From: Niveispirillum sp.
Lineage (GTDB): Bacteria; Pseudomonadota; Alphaproteobacteria; Azospirillales; Azospirillaceae
Reading direction: 5' to 3'
Assembly: GCA_016463045.1 (NCBI GenBank)
Contig: JAEMSB010000050.1
Location: 1-14,147 of the forward strand
DNA: 14,147 bases
The position numbers and the translations under genes were made by a program. Positions 1 to 7,122 of this stretch are shown here, in pieces (positions within the stretch are counted from its first letter, which is position 1; the number at the start of each line of letters is the position of its first letter). The notes below the pieces were generated by a model, which saw only the letters and a list, made by a program, of their open reading frames with translations, had not been told where the DNA came from and did no database searches.

Positions 1-45
1 GAGTATAGCAGGGGGCGGTGGGGTTGTCAGCGGTTAGGGAAGAAT

Positions 46-1461
46 CTATGATTTACCCTTAACAGCTTGTTTTGATACGATGTCAAGGACCTTGCCGCCC
101 GGCATGACGCTGATCGACGCGTTACCATGGGCAAGCATGACTGGGACAATTGCACCCCCATACATTGCTGACTCAAGCTCAGCCACTACATGCAAAACTC
201 GGGGAAGATCTGCGTAGTGCTGGACGGCAGATTTTTCCGCTCGGAAGTTTGCCGTATTCTTGTCAAACGGGTATGGAAGCAGCATGGCAAACGTCCTTCC
301 TGAGGGCATTTTCACCATGAAGTCTTGTCCGTAGTATGTTTCATCCCCGAAATTCTTTTTTGACCCAAACTTGCCCGGATCGACGAATTGGTATCTATAG
401 TCGTCAGTGACTGGAAAAAAGGTTCCGTCATTGATCAGATGGGAAATGCTGTCGAGGTGCTCCCGCAAACGCCCGGTCTTTTGGAAACCCATAATCAGTA
501 GCCCTGGGTGTCCCGCAGCTTTCAGCTTTGCCTGAACGTCCAAAATCGTCAGATGAACAGCACGATGGACCCACGCCGCTTGGCCGAACACAGCAAGCGG
601 ACCATCGACGACAATACAGAGCCGGGAGAACACATCCAGTGCCTGTTGAGAGTAGGCGTGCAGGTAATGAGCGATCAAGATGTGCTCAGCGACCGTCATA
701 AGACGGTTGAGCGCTTCGACGTTTGGACCATGCTCGACGAAGGCTTCATGGATTCGGAGAGCATCCGTGGAGAAAACCGTTGAGCCGCATTTCGGGCATT
801 CGGTGACCCCACTTGCCGTGGGTACAAGTATGCCGGGCTCTTCGCAAGCCGATCCGTCCTTCATGATCCCAGGGCAGTGTTTGATCTCAATGTATTCAAT
901 GCCTTTCACCGTCTCCGCCCGTCCGGCACGACGTGATAGGAAGTGAAAGGTATCGAGCAGAGAGACCTTCCCTAAAAGCTTTGTCTGATCGCTGCTGAAG
1001 CACTCGAAAATCCGCCTCCGGAAAGACGACGTTACTGCCTCTCCCTGCTTTAAGAACATGTATGACCCCGGAAGTGCAAAGCTTAGGGCAGAGGCATTCT
1101 TCTTCAGGGCGTTCATCTCGAGAGGATCGACGAAACGCCTTTTAGACGTCCTCGCCTGACGATACTTTTCAAAATCCAGCAGGACCGAACTGATCTTGAC
1201 GTACCCAACACGGCGTGAGGGCGCTCGGTCATCTATGGATGCCTCGTAGGTCGATCCGTCGATTGCAAGCACCAATTCGGGCAGCACCTGGGGTGTGCCT
1301 GTTGCCACAGGAAACGGGCTGTGTCCGCCCACAAGCTTGGCGAAGTCGACCGGCGTAGGTTCCGGAACGTTCGCACATTGAGACAAGAAGTCCTTCACAT
1401 CCGGGTTGGACAGAATCTCCGAGTGACCCGTCTTGCCCGCCAGTTCGCCGGGATATGGCAT
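46..1461 (-). CDS. nurA: NurA-domain nuclease, partner of HerA
   Basis: Predicted 471-residue NurA-family nuclease, the likely DNA-cutting partner of the HerA ATPase encoded just upstream. Seen: an N-terminal LAIDGSTYEAS motif with Asp68, a central CIVVDGPLAVFGQ strand with Asp286, a later LIMGFQKTGRL segment (about 322-332) and a C-terminal AHGNASISV segment with His445. This order of acidic and His motifs is what NurA domains show; the Asp residues would bind Mn2+ at an RNase H-like active site. Unusual is a Cys set between the motifs (C196, C206, C222, C225; the last pair is CPKCGS) that could form a zinc knuckle. The ATG at 1461 is favoured by an AGGAGG seven bases upstream; the gene starts 17 bases after the herA stop. 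In archaea HerA-NurA resects DNA ends; here, with a methylase, a defence role is inferred. The family call rests on motifs, so a divergent nuclease relative is possible. Confidence 0.8.
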   Translation of the reverse strand: MPYPGELAGKTGHSEILSNPDVKDFLSQCANVPEPTPVDFAKLVGGHSPFPVATGTPQVLPELVLAIDGSTYEASIDDRAPSRRVGYVKISSVLLDFEKYRQARTSKRRFVDPLEMNALKKNASALSFALPGSYMFLKQGEAVTSSFRRRIFECFSSDQTKLLGKVSLLDTFHFLSRRAGRAETVKGIEYIEIKHCPGIMKDGSACEEPGILVPTASGVTECPKCGSTVFSTDALRIHEAFVEHGPNVEALNRLMTVAEHILIAHYLHAYSQQALDVFSRLCIVVDGPLAVFGQAAWVHRAVHLTILDVQAKLKAAGHPGLLIMGFQKTGRLREHLDSISHLINDGTFFPVTDDYRYQFVDPGKFGSKKNFGDETYYGQDFMVKMPSGRTFAMLLPYPFDKNTANFRAEKSAVQHYADLPRVLHVVAELESAMYGGAIVPVMLAHGNASISVMPGGKVLDIVSKQAVKGKS

Positions 1462-1478
1462 GCCAACCTCCTATTCGA

Positions 1479-3590
1479 TCAAGGCGTCGGCGCCGGTGTG
1501 AAGCCCAGAGGCTTCGGAAGGCTGTCATACTTTGCTTTGATGGACGCGGGATCGAACTTGGCGATTTTGGTCGGCACTACGAAGGATGCTGAAAGCGTCT
1601 TGACCCGAGCAAAGCCGACATCCTGAGCCTTCTTGATCGAAGCGGCGAAGTCTTCAAAGTCATAATAGGAAGACAGAACTTTGACTTCCTTGTCATTGTT
1701 AAGGTGGGTCACGAAAAGATTTTCAGTGTTCGCCATAATGTTCGGATGAATGGATGATGGCTCCTGGGTTGAATAGACCAATGATATACCAAACTTCGCA
1801 CCCTCCTTTGCAATCCGCGGCCAAGTCTCATCAAGCTCGGCGTCCTTGCCGATGAGGTTATGAGCTTCCTCGACATACACCACGATGCTGGGCGGATTTG
1901 CACCCTCGTTGAAGGCGCCAGATGACTTTCGTAGGATATGCGCAGCAATCTTTTCCGCCATGGTCCGCCGCACCTTCTCCGAACCGACGGAAAGATCCAT
2001 GATGACGATGCGGCCTAGGCGGAGATGCTCATAGATGTCGTCAGGTACGCTCTTACTCCCGCTGGGAGAATGATACACGCGCCCGAGGCTAAGGGTATTA
2101 AAGCCATTAATGTAGGAGCCCTTGCTGTTCTCTTTCGCCAGTAGATTGGCCAGAGAAAGAGCAGTGGGATCGAACCACGATTCACCAGATGACGATGGGA
2201 TGCCAACTTGGTTACTCGCTGTTAAAAGTTCGATATGTGCGGAGCGAGCCGCTAACATCAGCGCATCCATTTTGGCGAAGGTAAGCCCTGCCGACGGATC
2301 CCCGAACTGGGCTTTCACCGCTTCAGCCTTCTTGGCCTGACTCGACGCCCCTTGCATCTTAAGACCATCATAGATGCCTTCGAGAGCCGACTTTCCAATC
2401 TGCAACTTCAGTTGGTCCGGGAACGTACCCTGAGTGAAGCCAGCCTTCCAAAGAAGCAGGCGATACAGAACGACCTGTTTCTGCCAACGGAGATGCTGGC
2501 TACGATCAGCAGCGTCTGGCTCCTGAAGGCTCATACCTAGAAATATTTGTTGATCCGGCTGTCCCCCTTTGAACTCACCCCGAACCACCTCTTGGAGCAC
2601 CTCTAGTCCGGCATCAAGAGACTCATAAAAGTTATTTCGTAAGTCAAAGAAACCCGGTGCACTTAGGCCTCGATATCGGACCGTATTGTCCGTAAAAACA
2701 TCGTTGATGGATGAACCCGCGTCCTGTTGATTCGCGTTGGCGTATTCGCCATTCATGTCGAAGATCAATTGGCCCACACGGACGCCTGCGGCGCCTGCCG
2801 AGAGACTGACAGCACTGACCATCGTCTTCACCGTATTAGACTTACCGGTACGGGTCATGCCCAGCACGGCGGTGCGGCGTCCCAGAAAGTCCATTGGCTG
2901 AACGCCTACTGTGACGGCGGAGGTTCCATGAGCCTTCTGCAATCTAGTTGTGGATGTGTACTGGACATGCCCCACTTCGAAGGGATCCGGAAGTTTGGCA
3001 AAGCCAACCTTCTTAGCGTCTTCGGTCGCCTTCGCCAACCTGATCGGGTCGGCATAGTTTACGATGGTCTTCAGGGCGTCGGGAGTCGGAACATAAACGC
3101 GGAGATGCGAGGCTGAGAAGAAGTCCTCTACATCTGCACCGAACATCAGCTGGTTACCGTCGACATAGAAGGAGCCGACGACACGGCACACAAGACCGCC
3201 ATACTGGACCTGGTTGTGTGTAAACGGATCAAAGCCGTCGAGTGTATCTGTCCGGGCAACCTGAGTGCGGCTTTGGTGGTGTTCAATGATGGCCTTAACC
3301 ATATCCGAATCGTGCGGAAGCGGTGTCGGTCCGGTGACCCGAAGCAGCACCACAACTTTGTCGAGTTCGTCCGCCCTGTCAAAATTCTCTGGATCGAACG
3401 CGCACGCGACCAGAAAGGCGTTCAATGGCACGCCACCTACACGGGACCGCCATGCATCATTGGTGAGGACCTTCGCTTGGTCGTAGCCCATGCCGAATAC
3501 GAAGCCGATATGCTGGTTGGCCGGATCGGAAACCAACTTTGCGAGAACGCTTTTCGCGAGGACTTGGCCGGTCAGCGTGTTAATGCTCAT
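1479..3590 (-). CDS. herA: HerA-like DNA translocase ATPase
   Basis: Predicted 703-residue HerA/FtsK-superfamily ATPase that should form a hexameric ring and pump double-stranded DNA for the neighbouring nuclease. Seen: an N-terminal barrel-like region (about 1-200), Walker A GMTRTGKS at 244-251, the HerA-typical FDMNGEYA at 277-284, Walker B SIVVYVEEAHNLI at 568-580 with acidic pair E574/E575, and the sensor-type STQEPSSI at 607-614 followed by a C-terminal NTENLFVTHLNN segment. Archaeal HerA proteins are about 500 residues, so this one is long; the extra length sits mostly between about 290 and 520, a Gln- and Lys-rich, probably helical stretch. The ATG at 3590 overlaps the methylase stop (ATGA) and is preceded by GGAGG inside the methylase gene, so translation is likely coupled. 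The ATPase assignment is firm; a role in defence rather than repair is inferred from the operon. Confidence 0.93.
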   Translation of the reverse strand: MSINTLTGQVLAKSVLAKLVSDPANQHIGFVFGMGYDQAKVLTNDAWRSRVGGVPLNAFLVACAFDPENFDRADELDKVVVLLRVTGPTPLPHDSDMVKAIIEHHQSRTQVARTDTLDGFDPFTHNQVQYGGLVCRVVGSFYVDGNQLMFGADVEDFFSASHLRVYVPTPDALKTIVNYADPIRLAKATEDAKKVGFAKLPDPFEVGHVQYTSTTRLQKAHGTSAVTVGVQPMDFLGRRTAVLGMTRTGKSNTVKTMVSAVSLSAGAAGVRVGQLIFDMNGEYANANQQDAGSSINDVFTDNTVRYRGLSAPGFFDLRNNFYESLDAGLEVLQEVVRGEFKGGQPDQQIFLGMSLQEPDAADRSQHLRWQKQVVLYRLLLWKAGFTQGTFPDQLKLQIGKSALEGIYDGLKMQGASSQAKKAEAVKAQFGDPSAGLTFAKMDALMLAARSAHIELLTASNQVGIPSSSGESWFDPTALSLANLLAKENSKGSYINGFNTLSLGRVYHSPSGSKSVPDDIYEHLRLGRIVIMDLSVGSEKVRRTMAEKIAAHILRKSSGAFNEGANPPSIVVYVEEAHNLIGKDAELDETWPRIAKEGAKFGISLVYSTQEPSSIHPNIMANTENLFVTHLNNDKEVKVLSSYYDFEDFAASIKKAQDVGFARVKTLSASFVVPTKIAKFDPASIKAKYDSLPKPLGFTPAPTP

Positions 3591-4588
3591 AGGGTTCCTC
3601 CGTGCGCAGCCTGCGCCACTGGTAGTTCTTCAGCGCTCAGGGTTCTTATAGTCAGCTGTGATGCGCGCCCCTTCTCAGGCATCACGACCAGTTGTCCCAT
3701 TGGCGCGAGCGCGCCCTTTTTCCTGAGGCGAGCAATGATGTCAGAGACAAGCATTTCGCCCGCCACTAGGCGTTCGTGCCGATCGACGCGCGCGTTATAG
3801 GAGAGGTTGATCCGCAGGAATCCGGGATGGTCGCGGTACATCGCGCGAGCAGCGGGGACATCGTCGTATGACAGCACATATCGACCCGGGAGGCGGTCAA
3901 GCTCGCGGCGAAGCTTTTCATGATCTTCGGTATTGAAGAAACGAGCGTAGAGGCGATCCGCCTTTTCAAAGAATGGCGGGTCGAGATACCAAGCCAGCCT
4001 TGATCGGGCACGCCCACGAACCTTGCGCCGTATCGCAGACACCGTCTTGCGCCAGTCTTGACAGCCGAGATGTAAGACCCTGTCCCGGTATTCAGATAGC
4101 TCAGTAATTCTCTTGGATAGAGCAGTTGCATTGAACCGGCACGATATTGTGTGCTCGCTTTGTTGCTTTATGCCGCCAATTGGTCCAGCTTGCCCGTTCA
4201 TTATCCCGCTGAAGCTGGTGCGGTTCAGGACCAGACATTTGTACGCCAGAGCTAAAAGGTTGTTCGGCTTCTGGTTCTTGAGTGCAAGCCAAAGGTCCAG
4301 ATCGGGCTCGGTCTCTTCAATGAGGTCAGCAAGATCAACAGCAGCTTCGGAAAACACGACGCTCCAAAACGCCGATACAAGAGGGTCAGCATCAGCAATC
4401 GCCACCATTGATGACGTATTCTCAAGGAAGCTGATTGTGACCGCACCGCCCCCCATAAAGGGCTCTACAAGCAGGCCCGTTTCCGCTTCATCAAGCTCAA
4501 GAAGCTGATGGACGACATGGGCCAGTTTTCTCTTTCCCCCAGGATACCGAAGAGGGCTTACTGGCTTCACAAAATTCATTTCTGACAC
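3587..4588 (-). CDS. D12-class DNA adenine methyltransferase (Dam-like)
   Basis: Predicted 333-residue DNA N6-adenine methyltransferase of the D12/Dam class, transferring a methyl group from S-adenosylmethionine to adenine in a specific DNA site. Seen: the class-typical RYPGGK at 14-19, the SAM-binding EPFMGGGAV at 42-50, NRTSFSGIMN at 122-131, and the catalytic DPPF motif in WYLDPPFFEKA (DPPF at 203-206). All key motifs are intact. The recognition site cannot be read from the sequence. It is the first gene of the operon and its stop overlaps the herA start. The likely role is to mark host DNA so that the HerA-NurA machine acts only on unmodified or foreign DNA; this is inference. The open frame begins with GTG at 4588; an in-frame ATG at 4579 (residue 4) is an alternative, and neither has a clear Shine-Dalgarno. 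Base composition is lower in GC than the right half, which fits transfer. Confidence 0.93.
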   Translation of the reverse strand: MSEMNFVKPVSPLRYPGGKRKLAHVVHQLLELDEAETGLLVEPFMGGGAVTISFLENTSSMVAIADADPLVSAFWSVVFSEAAVDLADLIEETEPDLDLWLALKNQKPNNLLALAYKCLVLNRTSFSGIMNGQAGPIGGIKQQSEHTISCRFNATALSKRITELSEYRDRVLHLGCQDWRKTVSAIRRKVRGRARSRLAWYLDPPFFEKADRLYARFFNTEDHEKLRRELDRLPGRYVLSYDDVPAARAMYRDHPGFLRINLSYNARVDRHERLVAGEMLVSDIIARLRKKGALAPMGQLVVMPEKGRASQLTIRTLSAEELPVAQAAHGGTL

Positions 4589-4774
4589 ATCGTAATCTCG
4601 TCTGACAACCTACCATCAAGAGAATATGTACGTGTCCACGTGTCAACATTTTATGGGTATCTTCCGACGATTTCCTCCGAGGCGAAGCTATCATTGCGAT
4701 TGATCGCCAGAAGGATCATTCGAGCCTCGGGCTAGAGTTACGCCGTTGTATAGTGAGTTTGGAGCTGCCCCAAG
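4589..4774. other. Intergenic boundary between low-GC defence-like operon and high-GC catabolic cluster
   Basis: This 186-base gap separates the start of the methylase gene from the end of the ThuA-like gene, both on the minus strand. Its left part holds the candidate promoter described at 4618-4646. In the right part I see no gene, no tRNA, no clear terminator, and no convincing direct repeat that would mark an integration site. Base composition changes across it, so it is the likely right junction of an acquired module. Confidence 0.5.
4618..4646 (-). promoter_or_regulatory. Candidate promoter of the methylase-herA-nurA operon with tandem ACGTGTC repeat
   Basis: On the minus strand a perfect TTGACA lies at 4646-4641, about 55 bases before the methylase start. 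The best -10 match, TATTCT (4626-4621), is only 14 bases away, shorter than the usual 16-18, so the promoter call is weak. The plus strand carries two adjacent near-identical octamers, ACGTGTCC (4630-4637) and ACGTGTCA (4638-4645), which overlap the -35 and could be a regulator's operator. No regulator gene is visible in the module. Confidence 0.3.
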
Positions 4775-5548
4775 CTACGCTGAACCTCTGAAGTGCGGAG
4801 TATGGCCGCAATCACCCCCCATCCCCCACAATATCCCCCGCCGCAGCAGCTCATAATAGACCGGGTGTGACCAGGCGCCGCGTTCCACGAAGGGGTAGAA
4901 GTCGGCGAGTGGGCGGAGGTCGAAGCGGCCTCGGCAGTGGCCGAGCGTCAGGTAGAGGACTTCGCCGCCATGGCTGGGGCGGGTGTACATCACCAGATGT
5001 TCGGCGTCGGGCCAGTCGCTGTGGGTGAATTCGGGGGTCTGGCCGGCGAAGCGGGTGGTCAGCAGGGCGTGGTTGCCGGGGTGGAAGGTGCAGAGATACT
5101 GCTCATCCTCCACAAAGAAATCGCGCAGGCCCCGCGTTAGGGCGTGGTCCTTGTCGGCCACCTTCACCTTGAACCGGCCGATGGGGGGATGGGCCTGGAA
5201 CTGGCTGCCCAGCATTTCCATGAAGCCGGGCGCGCAGTCGGGGCAGTCGACCTTGCCATCGGCCAGGAAATTCAGGATGGAATTGGTGCCGTGCAGGGCG
5301 AACCAGCGCCGCCCCTTGCCCAGGAAATCGCGCAGGGCCGCCAGCCCGTGATCGTCCGGGACGATGTCGCAGGTATAGGTGATCAGCAGGTCGGCGCGGC
5401 GGATCGCGTCGGCGTCGCTGTAATCATTCAGGATTGTGACGCGCGCGGTTTCATGCTCGGCCAGCAGCTTCAACAGCTCCAGCCGCGCGAAATCGATATC
5501 GTGATATTTGCCGCCGGCGATCAGGCAGACATCGAAACGGGTGGACAT
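4775..5548 (-). CDS. ThuA-like domain protein
   Basis: Predicted 257-residue cytoplasmic protein of the ThuA-like (class I glutamine amidotransferase-like fold) family. The family is named from a trehalose-utilisation gene but the molecular activity of most members is unknown. Seen: an N-terminal strand-turn FDVCLIAGGKYHD (5-17), an LLITYTCDIVPDD segment (54-66), RRWFALHGTNSIL (80-92), QFQAHPPIGRFKV (116-128), and the family-typical VLYLTLGHCRGRFD at 197-210. The chosen start is the ATG at 5548, ten bases after the upstream gene's stop with GAGG before it; an upstream in-frame ATG at 5608 would lie inside the VOC gene and add 20 residues without family similarity. It is the last gene of the MaoC-VOC-ThuA unit. 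ThuA-like proteins often accompany sugar or aromatic catabolic genes; the specific role here is unknown. Confidence 0.8.
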   Translation of the reverse strand: MSTRFDVCLIAGGKYHDIDFARLELLKLLAEHETARVTILNDYSDADAIRRADLLITYTCDIVPDDHGLAALRDFLGKGRRWFALHGTNSILNFLADGKVDCPDCAPGFMEMLGSQFQAHPPIGRFKVKVADKDHALTRGLRDFFVEDEQYLCTFHPGNHALLTTRFAGQTPEFTHSDWPDAEHLVMYTRPSHGGEVLYLTLGHCRGRFDLRPLADFYPFVERGAWSHPVYYELLRRGILWGMGGDCGHTPHFRGSA

Positions 5549-5558
5549 ACAGGCGGCC

Positions 5559-6095
5559 TCAGGCACGGGGGACGGGGCGGCGGATCGGGTCTTGGCCGTC
5601 CCAGTCACGGCTGGCGGCCTGAACCTTCGCGAAGAATTTCATCAGGGCGGGGGTCGCCTCAAACAGCTCCACCATGGTGCCGGGGAAGGCGCCCTCATTA
5701 TCGAAATAGGCAAAGCCGGTGCCGGCCTGGGTGCGGCCCCCCTGGGCGATGGTCAGGCCGTGGGCGGTGGCGCGGGCGAGATCTGCGGCGTAATCGGTGC
5801 TGGCCACGCCGACATGGTGCAGGCCCTGGCGGCCCGCATCCAGAAAGGCGCGGTAGACGCTGGGGGCGCTGTTCAGCTGCTGCACCAGCTCGATCTGCAA
5901 ATCGCCGCTATAGGCGGTGGCGACGGCCATTTCGATATCGACGCTCTGCCCGCGATATGTCGTCTCGGCAAAGGCGACGCGGGGCAGCACGTAGAAGGGG
6001 CCGACGCCCAGCACCTCCACCCAATGGCGCATCGCCGCGTCAAGATCGCGGACGACGAAGCCGTTCTGCATGATGGGGCCGAAAATGCGGCTCAT
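5559..6095 (-). CDS. VOC-family (glyoxalase/epimerase fold) protein
   Basis: Predicted 178-residue protein of the vicinal oxygen chelate superfamily, whose members are metal-dependent lyases, epimerases, isomerases and dioxygenases. Seen: two beta-alpha-beta-beta-beta halves. The first opens with PIMQNGFVVRDLDAAMRHW (8-25) and contains QIELVQ (Glu69); the second opens with GLHHVGV (91-97, His93/His94) and ends with TMVELFE (Glu143). This resembles methylmalonyl-CoA epimerase-like VOC proteins. The first ligand position, usually His, appears to be Gln10 or Asn11, so the metal site may be altered. Start ATG at 6095 overlaps the MaoC stop (ATGA), which indicates translational coupling. With an acyl-CoA dehydrogenase and a hydratase close by, an epimerase or ring-cleavage/lyase step on a pathway intermediate is possible; I cannot choose between them. 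Confidence 0.85.
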   Translation of the reverse strand: MSRIFGPIMQNGFVVRDLDAAMRHWVEVLGVGPFYVLPRVAFAETTYRGQSVDIEMAVATAYSGDLQIELVQQLNSAPSVYRAFLDAGRQGLHHVGVASTDYAADLARATAHGLTIAQGGRTQAGTGFAYFDNEGAFPGTMVELFEATPALMKFFAKVQAASRDWDGQDPIRRPVPRA

Positions 6096-6607
6096 GATCC
6101 GGTGCCTTCCGTGGGCAGGATGCGCGACGGGGATGGGATCGGGTCGGGCGCCGGGCTGCCCGTGGCGCGCAGGCGCACGAAGGAGGTGCTGTCGAAGCGG
6201 ATCACCACCTCGCCCCGCTGGTTCACCAACTGATGATGCAGGGTGACGATGCCGGCATCGGTGCGCTTGCCCGACGGACGCTTTGACAGGGCCACAGAGG
6301 TGGCGTGGACAATGTCGCCGGGGCGCAGGGGGGCGGCCCAGCGGACATTGTCCCAGGCGATGCCGCAGACCCAGGCGATGTCGCCATTTTCCTCATGATC
6401 CAGCACGCGCCACAGGGCGCAATTGTAAAGCCCGCTGGCGATCAGCTCCCCAAACGGCGACTGCGCGGCCAGGGTGGCGTCGGTGTGGAAATATTGCGGG
6501 TCGTAGCGGACGGCGAATTCCGTCATGTCCGCCGCCGTCACGGCATGGTCGCGGCTGCGCGTGCGCTCCCCCACCATGATATCTTCCCAGAAGCGCCAGC
6601 CTGTCAT
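6092..6607 (-). CDS. MaoC-like (hot-dog fold) hydratase
   Basis: Predicted 171-residue MaoC-family protein with a single hot-dog domain, the fold of (R)-specific enoyl-CoA hydratases. Seen: the N-terminal WRFWEDIMVGER typical of the family, the active-site region YDPQYFHTDATLAAQSPFG (Asp36, His41, Ser50) followed by LIASGLY, and a C-terminal RPGDIVHATSVALSKRPSG strand pair. The family reaction would be hydration or dehydration of a 2-enoyl-CoA; many single-domain members have no proven substrate. ATG at 6607 is preceded by a purine-rich GGGGGAGAGGG. It heads the minus-strand unit with the VOC and ThuA-like genes and faces the ferredoxin gene across a 141-base divergent promoter region. The last 25 residues are Pro/Ser-rich and probably disordered. 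Confidence 0.88.
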   Translation of the reverse strand: MTGWRFWEDIMVGERTRSRDHAVTAADMTEFAVRYDPQYFHTDATLAAQSPFGELIASGLYNCALWRVLDHEENGDIAWVCGIAWDNVRWAAPLRPGDIVHATSVALSKRPSGKRTDAGIVTLHHQLVNQRGEVVIRFDSTSFVRLRATGSPAPDPIPSPSRILPTEGTGS

Positions 6608-6683
6608 GGTCGCGCCCTCTCCCCCGTCTGTGGTCTGGTCCGGCCCTTGTTCCGGGCCTGTTGTATCAGTATGGGCAAAATCC

Positions 6684-6714
6684 TGTATGCATGTCGATGG
6701 AAAATGTATATTTT
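6684..6714 (+). promoter_or_regulatory. Candidate promoter and operator in the MaoC/ferredoxin divergent region
   Basis: The 141-base gap 6608-6748 separates the divergent MaoC and ferredoxin genes. On the plus strand TGTATGCA (6684-6691) overlaps a possible -35, and TATATT (6707-6712) is a possible -10, with 17 bases between TGTATG and TATATT. The -10 lies inside a near-palindrome AAAATGTATATTTT (6701-6714, one mismatch). The octamer resembles the TGTATACA site at 9621-9628 in the other divergent region. A short GGCCC/GGGCC hairpin also lies at 6642-6658. This is an inference from similarity only. Confidence 0.3.
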
Positions 6715-6748
6715 AATCACCAAAGCAGAAATTCATGCGGGAGGAACC

Positions 6749-7066
6749 ATGCCCACCATTATTGCCACCGACCGGGAGGGCCGCGAGCATGCATTTGCCG
6801 CCGATCCCGATGCCTCGCTGATGCAGAATCTGAAGGATAACGACCTGGATGTGGCGGCCATCTGTGGGGGCTGCTGCTCCTGTGCCACCTGTCATGTCTA
6901 TGTGGACGGGGAATGGGTTTCGGTGCTGCCGCCGCAGGCCCCGGATGAACGCGAACTGGTGCAGGACAGCCCGCATTTCCGCGACGGTGCCTCCCGCCTG
7001 TCCTGCCAGATCCGGGTGACGGATGCGCTGGACGGGCTGCGTGTGACGCTGGCGCCGGAAGATTGA
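6749..7066 (+). CDS. [2Fe-2S] ferredoxin, adrenodoxin type
   Basis: Predicted 105-residue soluble ferredoxin that carries single electrons, probably to an oxygenase. Seen: the cluster ligands C39-x5-C45-x2-C48 in ICGGCCSCATCHV and the distant C86 in RLSCQI, which is the adrenodoxin/putidaredoxin spacing rather than a Rieske centre. Two further cysteines (C42, C43) sit inside the loop. The ATG at 6749 is chosen because GGGAGGAA lies three bases upstream and it gives the normal family length; the frame stays open far upstream without sense. The next gene is an SDR 56 bases downstream on the same strand. Such ferredoxins serve cytochrome P450s and some Rieske oxygenases; the closest candidate partner in the window is the Rieske oxygenase at 10543. 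No reductase gene is present in the window. Confidence 0.93.
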   Translation: MPTIIATDREGREHAFAADPDASLMQNLKDNDLDVAAICGGCCSCATCHVYVDGEWVSVLPPQAPDERELVQDSPHFRDGASRLSCQIRVTDALDGLRVTLAPED

Positions 7067-7122
7067 GGCGGGTGACGGTGAGGGGACAACGCATTGGAAA
7101 AGATGAACATTGGGAGGGTTTC

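Noticed and set aside
46..3590. HerA-NurA as a plain archaeal-style homologous recombination locus
   Set aside because: Mre11 and Rad50 genes are absent and an adenine methylase leads the operon, so a self/non-self role is preferred, although a repair role cannot be excluded.
4589..4774. tRNA or attachment site at the module junction
   Set aside because: No cloverleaf-like sequence, CCA end or matching direct repeat is visible in the gap or at the left edge of the window.
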